A stretch of 64,000 nucleotides of DNA from Melieria omissa (taxonomy: Eukaryota > Arthropoda > Insecta > Diptera > Ulidiidae), in NCBI GenBank assembly GCA_963971225.1, contig OZ020270.1, forward strand, positions 27,961,123 to 28,025,122, written 5' to 3'. The notes beneath the pieces were generated by a model that was given only the letters and a program-made list of their open reading frames with translations, searched no databases and was not told the origin of the DNA. This document shows positions 30,338 through 40,780 of the stretch, piece after piece. How positions within the stretch are numbered: the stretch's first letter is position 1; every line of letters starts with the position of its first letter. The position numbers were made by a program, and so were the translations under genes.

Positions 30338-31786
30338 TGTTTTCCGTTTTGAGTCTGAATGTACAGGGATGGTGGGTTCTGCGTGATTTGCCTTTATTTC
30401 CTTGGGTGGAAACTCTACGGGATTGAGTGCGGCACTCTCGTCAGAAAGGGCTTCCTGTGGAGTAGGAAGGCCATTTCGAAGGGCGGGACCAGTGTGCCTG
30501 TAATTTGGCAATTCGGTGATATGTGTCAAATGTGATGACATGGGTACTGGACCGCTTAATATCCAACCGAATACTGTAAGTTGAGCAAGTAAGCTGCCAC
30601 AAACATTTCGGTGGAAACCTTCGAGCATGACCTGCGGGAGGAGATCACTGCCAATCACTATATCGATCTGCGCTGCCTCGAAGGGGTTGGGATCAGCTAG
30701 ATCTAGCGTGGCGAAATCGTTCAAATTGGGGTGGTTTATTTTGGACGAGGGGAGAAAGTCCGTAAGCCTTTGAAGCACGATTGCTTGCACGGGGAGGTTT
30801 GTGCTCGTTTTAGGGACTGCCAATGTCAAGAAGCATATATGGTTGGCGGTTTTCACAATCTGCCCGCCCATGCCCGAGATCTGGAGGTTAGATTTCTCGA
30901 TTGGCAATTTTAAGCGTCTCTGGACCTTCGAGGAGATGAAAGTGCGCTGAGAGCCTTGATCGATCAACGCTCGAACTCTGAACAACTTTCCTAAATGCCT
31001 AATGGACACCAGTGCCGTAGGCAGAAGGGATTGGGTGCCATTATTTGAGTGAACGGCTGGTACTGGGAGCGTACTTTGCCTTGAAGATGTGCTGGGTTGC
31101 GCATCGAAATGGGGAGAATGAGTGATGGAGTTGTTGCTTGGTTGTTGGAGAACCGTTGAGATCAGAGAAGTTGTCGAAGGTGATCGATTGGGGGAGTGAA
31201 TGGGTTGCGCATTGCCTTTGGGGAGATGAAGCAAAGAGTGGTGCTTTTTCTGGCAATATACGCATGTGAAATTGCTTGTACAATCCTGAATTAGGTGAGA
31301 TGTAGCAAGACAATTTACACAGAGCTTGTGCTTTTTCACAAATGCTAATCGACTATGGGGGGTGAGCCTTTTAAAGCTTTGGCAAGTCCGTATGGAATGA
31401 TTTGCGTCGCAGAGCTTGCACGCGACATCCTTTTTCACTTCAGTGTGAAAATTTAGGGATCTTGGGGGTCGGACATTGGAAGATGAGGATTGTGGTTTCG
31501 GCTTAGTAGGCCGAAAGAAATTCAGCCGTTCCACTATCTCGTATCTGCAGGTCAAGAACTCATTCATTTGTGACCAGGGTGGCAGATCCTTCCGGGATGT
31601 CAAAGATTGTTCCCATAAAGCTAGAGTTGCTTCGGGCAATTTTGTAGAGCATATATATACCAACAGCGGATCCCAATTGTCCGTGTCTACGGCCTGAGAC
31701 TTGAGAACGGACAGACAATTGTTTATAGAATTCTGGATCCGCTGTAGTGCCTCACTATTTTCGGTGTGGGCAGGAGCAATATTCAA
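30338..31786 (-). pseudogene. K gag C-terminus and protease
   Basis: The minus strand encodes Cys/His knuckles (CKLCDANHSIRTCQSF, LCVNCLATSHLIQDC, CVYCQKKHHSLLH), a Ser/Pro/Asn-rich linker, and a DUF1758-type protease with VRALIDQGSQRTFISSK. The catalytic triad reads DQG. LDLADPNPFEAAQIDIVIGS follows. This is the standard BEL/Pao order up to the protease. The frame continues into the L insertion and, beyond it, into the unknown tail at 24020. Confidence 0.9.
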
Positions 31787-32564
31787 TAGCGATCGAATTT
31801 GGTTGTCAACGAGGATGCGTTTGTTTTCATAGCGGGAGCTTAGGGCTTCTCACGCGAGTTTGAAATTCTCATCGGTTAATGCGTATTGTTTAACAATAGC
31901 ACCGGCTTGGCCTTGCGTTTTGTATCGGAGGTGATACAATTTTTGGGCTGGAGTGAGCTGGGGGTGGTTAATGTATACCGCAGTAAACATGTCCCGAAAG
32001 GACGGCTACTGCTCATAGCCCCCGAAAAATGTTTCGGTGTCGCAAGGCGGAACTTGGCGGCAAATGTAGGAAGTATTTGCTGGTTCTAGGGGTTGAACCG
32101 GTTCCATACGCGTAGCAGGCTGGGGGGACTGAGATTGGAGCATCCAACATCTTAGCCATGCACAACTCGTGATGGTCTGTGCAGGCATCAATCTTTCGCC
32201 TAGCCGACTCTTTGAAACCGTCGGGCTGGCTGTTGTCTTCAGCAAGGAAGACTGCCTGATGTGCGCACATTAGCCTCTCCCATTGGGCTTGCAGATTTTT
32301 CTGCTTAATTTGGACCAGTGATTTGGTCAAATCCTCAATGGGAGCCGATGAAAACGCTGTGAATAATTGCACGAGTCTCTCGGACTCAAAACCAAAAGTG
32401 GCAACACTGGGATCGGTTGCTATGAGACTAGGTGGCTTGGAGCGAGCTTTGAGTGCCTCGCGAGTAACAGGAACTGTCAAATGTGTCTCAGTCGACTTTG
32501 AATATTTTGGAGAAGGAGACTCCATTTTGTTTATTTGACGCTTGGGGGATCGCTCAACAGGCAT
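31787..32564 (-). pseudogene. K gag, N-terminal part, with Trp-to-stop changes
   Basis: It begins at an ATG (32562-32564). A helical segment (LVQLFTAFSSAPIEDLTKSL) precedes the capsid-like domain, readable as FFGGYEQ, then stop, then PSFRDMFTAVYINHP, and YHLRYKTQGQAGAIVKQYAL. The stops at 32006-32008 (TAG) and 31850-31852 (TGA) both stand where relatives have Trp, so each is one G-to-A change. A frameshift lies near 32060. The product is a dead gag. Confidence 0.85.
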
Positions 32565-32774
32565 TGAAATGGCTTAAAAGTTCGAAGGGGGTTTCGATTG
32601 AATATAAATATAAGGCTTATGAGGAATAAACCGTTAGTATTACCGCGTCCGCGCGAACGATAATTTAGAAATGGAGAGATGTACACGAAAGTGTAAACAA
32701 TTTTCAATGCGACTTTGTATTTTTGTTGAGGATAAAAGTTTACAACTGTGTGTGTAAACGCGTCGAGAAATTGG
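32565..32774. other. K leader, gag-proximal part
   Basis: Non-coding, AT-rich sequence between the gag start and MITE N. Nothing else is recognisable. Confidence 0.4.
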
Positions 32775-32776
32775 TA

Positions 32777-33661
32777 GAGTAGAAGGGGGTACAGTGGGAA
32801 GCTACCTGAGGTTTCTCACATAACTCTGTTAATATGCATTATTTTAGTGAATAAATGGTATCATTGGAAAGTATGAGACCGTATCTATCTTTTGCCATCA
32901 TTTGTTTGATAAAACACTCACGATAACATGTTCAAAAATTGATTCAAAGACCACTCTTTGTTGGGGGGGAACAGTGAGATTGGGGGTGTACAGTGGGAAT
33001 TTTCTGAAAAATATTGCTGATGATCCAAAGAAGCAATTTTAATGTTTATGCAGGAAAATGTTTATTTTGAACTGAAAAATGTTGAAAATTGATGGAAATT
33101 GCTATTTCAAGTGTTTTCAGTCCGATTCACAGTTTTGGCATATGAAAAAACTGTTCGTCATATTCGCACATTTCAGGTGAACGGGACGTGAAAATTCCAA
33201 AAAAAATAGAAAAATCACTTAAATTTAGTGAAAACAATTAAAAACCGAATGAAAACACACTGAAAATACACTGGAATATTCTACTGACATTCTATTCCCA
33301 CTGTAGCTACTTTTGACAAATCGCTATGGCGTCATCGTATAATGTATGGCAAGTGGAAAAATTTTGGTGTGCGTCGAAAGAGAAATGATTAAATTTTATT
33401 TTGTGTATAGTTACCTTTTTTATAACGTCGAAGAAAGTACAATTTTATTACAAACAACAGGAACCAGAAAAATACTTGTTTTTCAATTTTTTATTTTTTC
33501 GTCTGAACGAGCACAAAAAAATGTGTGTTATGCGGTCTATGTCTTCTGAATAATGACTATTCAACGCGCGCTACAAGAATATGCTATTGACAGATTTCAT
33601 ACCGTTCAACAAATGGCGATTCCCACTGTACACCCCCGACTCACTGTACCCCCTTCTACTC
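32777..33661. mobile_element. Element N: TA-flanked MITE with repeated TACAGTGGGAA
   Basis: Terminal inverted repeats GAGTAGAAGGGGGTACAGTG face each other at the two ends, each next to TA (32775-32776, 33662-33663). This fits Tc1/mariner-type insertion. TACAGTGGGAA or its complement recurs inside near both ends (about 32790, 32987, 33294, 33621). The interior is AT-rich with no coding frame of substance. Confidence 0.85.
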
Positions 33662-33663
33662 TA

Positions 33664-34523
33664 TATATAAATTGGGAAAATACGAGAAATATGTAGATAA
33701 GAACTAGGGAAATTATTATTAAACAACAAATTTTTCGGTATATAGTCAAGTGTGTATGTGAATGTTTCTTTATTTGTGTGCAACCGTGAATATATGTTTG
33801 CGTGTAAAGAGTATGTTAATATATGTACCATATATTTGTGTATTAGTGCGGGTAATAATAATTTATTCTTATTATATTTTGTATAAGGGGAACCAAACAA
33901 TAATGGGGTGAACGATTAAAAAGTTTTGAGTACAGGTGGGTTGTTTTTGTCCCACCGTATTAACTTGGGGTGACAACAGCTGTGCAATGAGTGCCTAAGT
34001 GCAGCACTATTGAAAATTATTCAATGTGCTGCGAAAATAGGCTACTCGTCCCACTGTATTCGCGTTTGCTTACTTCTGCCAGCGAGAGTGGTAAATTGCT
34101 TAGGCAGAAGTGCGAATAAGCAATTGCACTTGGAAGCAGCAGCGGGAGTGCTCGCTGCTCAGTGCTTGCTTATGTCGCACAAAAACAAAGCACGAAAATG
34201 CGTACAAGTGGGAGTGTGGGAATGCAGCGAGAGAAATGCTGCTTGCCTATTTACTGCACAAGAACAGTGCGTATTTGTTGGCTGCAGCGGAGTTTTTGCT
34301 GCTTCGGCAGCGAAGGTCGCACAAAAGAGACGGCGAAAATGTACAAAGCGCCGAATTATGTGCAGTAGCGGAATTGCTTACTGCACTGCGCTGTTTTGTA
34401 CTAAGGGAAATATGCACGCGATAAGCGGGATACCAGAATGAAAATTTTTATTCTGGATTTTGGGGAGTGGGAATATATTTGGGGGTAATATGTTATATTT
34501 ATTGTGTTATTGTCTGTTATTTA
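33664..34523. other. K leader, middle part
   Basis: Non-coding. An AT-rich part runs to about 33950. A part from about 34000 to 34440 is rich in GCA/TGC with several recurrences of GCACAAAA and TTGCTTA-type words. Several short overlapping frames exist in all three phases, which argues for compositional bias rather than a gene. Confidence 0.35.
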
Positions 34524-34525
34524 TA

Positions 34526-35827
34526 ACACTTCGTTCAATAATGTGTGTGACTGACACATAGATGGCGGCACTAATACTAAATCAATATTTTTTTTCGAAA
34601 TTGTGAACCTTTTTAGGCTTACTGTCAAAATTATATATATTATATATTATATTATATATATTATACAAGTTACAGTGCTTTAAGTGACACTACTTTTGAG
34701 TTTGCAAAAAAAATGAATTCAAAGCAATTCCGTGTGCTGATTTATCATTGTTTTTTAATGAAAAAAAAATACTGTTCAATGCCAGGAATGGCTTGAAAAA
34801 CATTATTCGGACTCTGCTCCATCAAAAAGAACCATTTGTTATTGGTATGCCGAATTCAAACGTGGTCGTACAGACACCGATGACATTCCATCTACTGGAC
34901 GGCCAAATGACGCTGTTATTCCGGAAAACGTTGAAAAAACACTGAAAATCATTATGTCCGACCGTAAAGTGAAAGTGGGGGCGATTGCTGACATTCTAAA
35001 GATATCAGCAGGCAGTGTACACACCATAATACACGAACATTTGGTTATGAAAAAGGTGTTTTCGAAATGGGTGCCGCGTTTGCTCACACCGGAGCAAAAA
35101 CAACAACGAATCGATGATTCAAAGAGCTGTTTGGACATGTTTACGCGCAACAAGTCGGAGTTTTTGCGTCGGTACATCACAATGGATGAAACATGGATCC
35201 ACTATTTCACTCCAGAGTTAAATCGGCAGTCTGCTGAGTGGCATGCAACCGGTGAAAGCCGCCCAAAGCGTCCAAAGGCACAAACATCGGCTGGCAAGGT
35301 TATGGCGTCAGTATTTTGGGATGTGCACGGAATAATATTCATCGACTATCTTGAGAAAGGGAAAACAATCAATAGCGACTATTATATAGCGTTGTTGGAA
35401 CGTTTGAAAAAAGAAATCGCGATTAAGCGGCCCCATATGAAGAAGAAAAATGTGTTGTTTCACCAAGACAATGCACCGTGTCACAAGTCGATGAAAACGA
35501 TGGCAAAAATGCATGAATTGGGCTTCGAATTGCTTCCTTATCCCCCGTATTCTCCAGATCTGGCCCCCAGCGACTACTGGCTCTTCGCAGACCTCAAAAA
35601 GATGCTCCGTGGTAAGAGATTTGGCTCAAATGATGAAGTAATCGCCGAAACTAACGCCTATTTTGAAGGCAAAGAAAAATCGTTCTACTAAGGCGGTATC
35701 GAAAGATTGGAAAAGCGTTGGAATGATTGTATCTCCCTAAAAGGGGACTATGTTGATGAATAAAAACGAATTTTGGCAAAAAAATGTGTTTTAATTAGTT
35801 AGTCACACACATTATTGAACGAAGTGT
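34526..35827 (+). mobile_element. Element M: irritans-group mariner, 1302 bp
   Basis: Terminal inverted repeats start ACACTTCGTTCAATAATGTG and are flanked by TA (34524-34525, 35828-35829). Length and single transposase gene match full-length mariner elements. An AT dinucleotide-rich stretch lies at about 34630-34670 upstream of the gene. Confidence 0.95.
34713..35763 (+). pseudogene. M mariner transposase, two lesions
   Basis: The protein is a DD34D cut-and-paste transposase. A helix-turn-helix N-terminus is followed by the WVPRLLTPEQKQQRIDDS linker motif, MDETW (first Asp), FHQDNAPCH (second) and YSPDLAPSDYW (third), all present. The ATG at 34713 is in another phase from the rest; the shift falls at a nine-A run (34761-34769). 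A TAA at 35689-35691 truncates the last 24 codons, which still read on to a TAA at 35761-35763. Overall similarity to Himar1-like transposases places it in the irritans subfamily. Confidence 0.93.
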
Positions 35828-35829
35828 TA

Positions 35830-36313
35830 TATAGTGAATATAAATGCTTCGCTTATCTTTGTGGGCCCCATGCCCGAGATTAGAGATCTCCTTTCTGGAG
35901 CTGGGTGTCCGCTGCTGTGCTGTGATGCTGTTGTTGTTTGTGGAGTTCTCTTCCTTCCTGTCTTATGTTCTGCGTTGTGGGTGTGTGTTGTTGTTGTGGT
36001 TTTGATCTGCGTGTTTTTGTTGTTGCACTACACTGCACTGTCCAATGTGTCGTTGCACTTTTTTGTTTTGTTTATAGCTAGTTGAGACTACCATATGTAT
36101 GTGTTTTTGCTTTTTGACTAGTGATTAGTTTTGTTGTAACTTCGTGGTTTTTTTTTTTTGTGTGAGTGTCTTTTCACTTTTAGTTTTTGCACTTGAAATT
36201 GTTGCACTTGTTGGGAATTGTTTTGTGTTTAAAAATGTTGAAAAGTTTATCACTGTTTGTAATTGTTAGTTGTTTTGTATTTTGTTATTTGTTGTATAAG
36301 CGGCGCGAGTTCG
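35830..36313. other. K leader, LTR-proximal part
   Basis: T- and G-rich on the plus strand, with repeated TTGTTG/TTTTTG words, so A/C-rich in the K orientation. No coding frame is credible. Confidence 0.4.
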
Positions 36314-36331
36314 CGTAGGCTCGAAGGACCA
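36314..36331 (-). promoter_or_regulatory. K primer-binding site
   Basis: On the minus strand TGGTCCTTCGAGCCTACG directly follows the LTR end. Its presence fixes the orientation of K as minus, in line with gag. Confidence 0.75.
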
Positions 36332-36575
36332 TGTTCGTTTCGCGGCGGAGCGGATAAATAAGAATACGTGGTGGGAGTTCGGGTTTGTGTGGTGGTCTTT
36401 ATTGAACGACGTATAGAGTACAAGTAACAATAGAATACAAGAAACATGAGACGATACAAACGGCCGAAGCCGGGGAGCAGAAAATAGGGGGAACATGAGT
36501 ACAAAGGGAAAAGGAAACATTGGGATTGGAGATGGGATCGACGGATCACTGAAGACAGCACAGTACATCTGAACA
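36332..36575 (-). repeat. K 5' LTR, 244 bp
   Basis: Ends TGTTC...GAACA, flanked by GTTGG (36576-36580). By eye it is identical to the J-split LTR at 22384-23465. Confidence 0.93.
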
Positions 36576-37354
36576 GTTGGATATGATTTTTTAAAAGAAA
36601 TCGGGGCTAAAATTGATATTCAGAATAGTAAACATTCTTATAAAAACGGAGTAGAACACTTACAACACACTCGCTGCCAACAAGTAAACACAATATCAGT
36701 AGACGATTCCACAGATCCTTCCTACGTACATGAACAATTCAAACAAATGATTTCCGATAATTAAGATGCTTTCGCAGAACCTGACCGAGCATTACCATAG
36801 AATACAGAAGTCTTCCCAACAATAAAAACAAACACCGAAGATCCTATTTACTCAAGAAGTTATCCTTACCCTATATCTGCTGCCGAATTTATAAATAATG
36901 AAATAAAATCATTACTTAGAGACGGCATTATAAGAAACTCGTCTTCTCCTTATAACTCTCCGATTTACGTAGTCTGTAAAAAGGGCTTCGATGAAAACGG
37001 TAAGAGGAAACTGAGGATGGTCATCGATTACACCACAGCTGACAGGTATCCCATCCCCGATACTTCGGTAATTTTGGCCAACTTAGGGAAATCAAAATTT
37101 TTCACTACCTTGGATCTTAAATCTGGTTTTCACCAGATAGGTTTGAAAGAAAAAGATAGACAAAAAACTGCATTTAGTATTAACAACGGAAAGTATGAAT
37201 TTTGCCGCCTGCCGTTTGGGCTTAAAAACGACCCCAGTATCTTTCAGCGCACAATCGATGACATACTGCGAGAACACATAGGCGTCATCTGTCACGTCTA
37301 TATAGACGACATCATTATATTCTCGCCAGATGAAAAATCTCATTTAGAACATAT
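36576..37354 (+). pseudogene. Element A reverse transcriptase, N-terminal two thirds
   Basis: Continues the protease end (GYDFLKEIGAKIDIQ) into the RT: RSYPYPIS, LLRDGIIRNSSSPYNSPIYV, KLRMVIDYTTADRYPIPD, FFTTLDLKSGFHQI, CRLPFGLKNDPSIFQ and the YIDD active site (HVYIDDIIIFS). In-frame stops are near 36762 (TAA) and 36798 (TAG). The frame reaches HLEHI and is cut by B; it resumes at 61857 with VKILAKLKNAE. Motif content is that of the 17.6/297 group of Ty3/gypsy. Confidence 0.92.
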
Positions 37355-37776
37355 TGTAACGAAGACAGTCTGTCGCTGTGCAAAGCAACCCTGCCGCTAC
37401 GCGCCGTGCTATAATTCAATCTGGCAACGACGGCCGCGATAATAACTTTTAGTCCAATCTGGCAACGATGGTCGCGATCATCATGGAAACCTTTAATCCA
37501 CTCGGGAATGTGCGAGAACGATCTGAGCGATGGCCGGGCAGGTATAAAAGGCAGCCGGGTGCGGCGCAGCGAGTCAGTCTGATTTTGACTAGTGAAGGTG
37601 CCACACGGAGCAATTAAGCAAATAATTAAGTGTAAAGACAGTGAAGTGTAAAAGTGTGAAATAAAGTGATTGTTGGTTTATTTTATTGTTTGCGTTTAAG
37701 AAACTGAGTGTGTTTTATTTTCAAATTACGCAATCCAGAGATACGTAACAGCCCACTGGACGTAGTATTCGTAACA
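37355..37776 (+). repeat. B 5' LTR, 422 bp
   Basis: Begins TGTAACGAAGACAG and ends GTAACA. It includes a TATA box, an initiator and AATAAA (37660-37665), so U3, R and U5 can be placed. Confidence 0.94.
37543..37579 (+). promoter_or_regulatory. B LTR core promoter: TATAAAAG and TCAGTC initiator
   Basis: TATAAAAG at 37543-37550 is followed 31 bases later (start to start) by TCAGTC at 37574-37579, which matches the arthropod initiator. The same pair occurs in the 3' LTR with TATAAAAG at 61619-61626. Confidence 0.8.
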
Positions 37777-37778
37777 TT

Positions 37779-37796
37779 TGGTGTCAGAAGTGGGAT
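37779..37796 (+). promoter_or_regulatory. B primer-binding site (tRNA-Leu)
   Basis: TGGTGTCAGAAGTGGGAT begins two bases after the LTR. It is complementary to the 3' end, including CCA, of a metazoan tRNA-Leu as I remember it. Confidence 0.8.
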
Positions 37797-37861
37797 TGTG
37801 GAAAATTGAAAGTAAACAAAAAAATAAATAACTAAATAAATAAAATTATAAAAGCACGGAC

Positions 37862-39305
37862 ATGGTTAAACTCGAGCTGCTGAAGGTAGACCAGCTGAAG
37901 AAGGAGCTGGCTGCCTGGAATTTGCCGACTGCTGGCGGAGTTGCAGTTGCGCTTGCGAGAAGCATGTGAGGCACGAGGCGTCGATTGGACCGTGCAAGAG
38001 TTCGGAGCGCAAGAACTAGAGGCGTCGGCCAAGGTGGAGGAATCGCCTGCTGCTGCTGCGTCGCTGCAAAGTACGGCTGCAGCGGCTGCGCCACTACAAG
38101 CATTGGACATGAGCCAGCTAATGGTTGCACTTAAAGGCATGTTCGAGACTTCCAACCGTGAAATGGCAGCGAAAATGGAAACGGCGACCCAGAAAATATC
38201 GGCGCAAGTGGCGGAGCGAATGGAAGTCAAGCTTCAGGAAAATTCTGCGCGCTTGGAGCAGAAAGTGAAGGAAATCTCGGACAGGATTAATGGGAAAGTC
38301 GAGCACCTGGAGACGCGCGTAGAGCACTTGGATAAACGAGTCGACGACCTAGATGATTCCCTGAACAAACGAGTTGGCGACCTGGATGATTCCCTGGACA
38401 AACGTGTTGACGATCTTGATGATTCCCTGAACAAACGAGTTGATGGTCTGGAAGTTTCGATGAACAGAAAGATGGACGAGCGGCTTAGGGAGGTACAGCC
38501 GCGAGAATGGTTGCCGCCGGTTCCGGAAAGTGTTGCCACCCGAGCAGAAGTGCCTACTTATGATGGGACTACGCCGTTCGATACCTTCAAGCTACAATTC
38601 GACCTGGTTGCTCTGGAAAATCAGTGGACCGATGTAAGAAAAGGTCGGAGATTGGCGCTGGCTCTTAAAGGTGCTGCGGCTGAGGTAATAAAATCAGTTC
38701 CAGAATGTTTACGAAGTGAGTACGAGACCGCCATAAGGGCGCTGGCAGCCAAATACAACGACGAGCACAACCGAACGCTGTACTACTGTGAGCTGAAGAG
38801 CCGCAGGCAAAGATCCAACGAGGCGCTGCAGACATATGCAGCAGACATTGAGCGGCTCGTGCAGCTGTGTTACCCGTCCTTCGGCGCGGAGGATCTCGAA
38901 AGGATAAAGATTGAGGCGTTTATTGAAGGTCTTCATGATCCGGAGACACGTCGCAGTGCGTTGATGATGGGCAACCCGACATTTAGGGAGACGGTGACCA
39001 GCGCGATGACATATGAGGCGACATGGATTGGGAGCACTCGGTATGCGCCTGCAAGGATACGCCAGATCCAGCCAGACAACGACATTACGATCCAGGCCAT
39101 AAGCTCTGAGCCACCGGATAGGCCATGGGTGGTCTTCTCTAAAGTTGTTTGCTGGGTCTGTGGCAAGCAGGGCTACATATCACGAGACTGCCGCCAACGA
39201 AAGAGGCGTTCCCGTTCTCGATCGCAATCGCCGGAAGCGAGGAATACTGACAATCGAGGCCCAGCCAACAAGCGCAGAGCTGAGGACGGCGAGTCGTTAA
39301 ACTAA
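37862..39305 (+). pseudogene. B gag with SAP-like N-terminus, coiled coil and altered zinc knuckle
   Basis: The ATG at 37862 opens 35 codons (LKVDQLKKELAAWNLPT, resembling a SAP-type helix pair) before a stop; the rest lies in another phase from about 37930, so an indel separates them. A coiled-coil region at about 38220-38470 contains four copies of a DDLDDSLNKRV-like unit. A capsid-like domain follows (PTYDGTTPFDTFKLQFDLVA, YYCELKSRRQRSNEALQTYA). The knuckle near 39150 reads CWVCGKQGYISRDC: Tyr stands where the CCHC His should be, one C-to-T change. An SR-rich tail ends at 39305. Confidence 0.88.
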
Positions 39306-40780
39306 AACGGGTCAGCCCAAAGGGGCGTGAGCTGATCCCCACAATCTGCCGCCCCACCGTCCTTGTCTCACAGCTGAAACGACAGCCCGGCAACTTGACA
39401 ATTAAAGGAAGGATAGATGGAAAGTTGTTCGTGTTGACACTGGATACTGGAGCGTCATATTCCATCATAAAAAGGAAGCTGCTGAAGAACTGGGAACCGC
39501 TGCATGGCATACAGCTGCGGACTGCGACTGGCAAGCGCGCGCCGGTAAGAGGGAAAGTTACAAAAACGATTGCTATCGGCACCAGCAGCCTGGAACATGA
39601 GTTCATCGTCGCGGATATAATGGACGACGTGATTATCGGCGTGGATTTCATGATTAGGCACGGTTTTACGCTGGACCTGAAAGAACATGTGCTGAGATAT
39701 GCCAACGTTGAATTCCCGCTGCACACCAGCTACGAGCGAAGCGTGGCGGTAAGGAAGGTTGTATCGTGTCAACACAGGAGGATACCAGCGAATTCTGAGG
39801 CGATTGTGTGGGCAAAGGTGGACGAGGACGATGGGACGAGGCGGCTGTGGGTTGTAGAAGCACCAAAACAAGGACACAACAACATCATCTTTGGACGTAT
39901 ATTAGTGGAACCTAAGAATGGCAGAATACCAGTCAGAATACTGAACCCCCTGAATGCACCCAGATATGTCGGGAAAGATGAGGTAATTGGCGAGTGTAAG
40001 GAAGCTGTAGCAGTGGTCAATTACGAGAGTAGCCCACATGGAGGTAATAAGAAAAGCGGTTTTAACATGGACGTCATACCGCAAGAGCACCAGTGGAGCA
40101 GCGAGTTGACGGCTAAGCAGAAACAGAAGGTGAGGTCTTTCCTGCAGCACTATGGGTCAATATTTGCCGCAGAAACAGGCGGAAGAACAGCCATAGTGAA
40201 GCACAACATCGACACCGGAAGTGCAAAACCGATTCGCCAACCGCCAAGACGAGTTTCTCTGGCCAAGAGGGAGGAGGTCACAAAATTGATCGAGAACATG
40301 CGGAAAGACAAGGTCATAGAGCCTTCTTCGGGCCCCTGGTGCTCGCCGGTCGTGCTAGTCAAGAAAAAAGATGGCAGTACCTGGTTTTGTGTGGACTATC
40401 GGAAGCTCAATTATGTGACCAAGACGGACAGTTATCCACTACCTCGGATCGATGACACCCTGGACACACTGTCAGGCACGCAGTGGTTCTCCACACTCGA
40501 CTTACGCAGCGGCTATTGGCAGGTAGAGCTTGCAGACAAGGACAAGGAGAAAACGGCTTTCAGTGTTGGCGATGGTTTGTGGCAGTTCACCGTCATGCCG
40601 TTTGGACTCTGCAACGCACCAGCAACATTCGAGCGGCTAATGGAACGCGTGCTAAAAGGGCTGCATTGGCGGACGTGCCTGGTGTACCTCGACGACATAA
40701 TCGTGATGGGTAAAAGCTTCGACGACCACCTGGGAAAGCTGGAGGAGGTATTCGAGCGGATACAAAAAGCTGGGCTTAAA
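39290..40780 (+). pseudogene. B pol, N-terminal part: protease and reverse transcriptase
   Basis: The pol phase differs from gag and overlaps its end, typical of ribosomal frameshifting. Protease is read as LTLDTGASYSIIKRKLL. RT motifs are KPIRQPPRRVSLAKREEV, VIEPSSGPWCSPVVLVKKKD, VDYRKLNYVTKTDSYPLPR, FSTLDLRSGYWQVELA, MPFGLCNAPATFERLM and YLDDIIV (the YxDD box). The frame is open throughout and is cut at 40780 by the C insertion after AGLK; it resumes at 59326 with LNPKKC. Confidence 0.93.

Larger units (their letters stand above)
22384..36575 (-). mobile_element. Element K: BEL/Pao-type element with gag/protease but no RT or integrase
   Basis: On the minus strand: 5' LTR (36575-36332), primer site, long leader, gag (32564-31787), Cys-rich/protease region (31786-30338), a continuing tail (24020-23711) and the 3' LTR (23465-22384, split by J). 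GTTGG flanks it at 22379-22383 and 36576-36580. Removing L and one GGGGG copy joins the protease frame to about 100 further codons and a stop. The space that should hold RT, RNase H and integrase is absent. Insertions inside K are J, L, N and M. Confidence 0.88.

Noticed and set aside
34010..34441. Overlapping frames of 60-140 codons as a small gene
   Set aside because: All three phases are open at once because of GCA/TGC-rich composition; no domain, start context or conservation is visible, and the stretch lies in the K leader.
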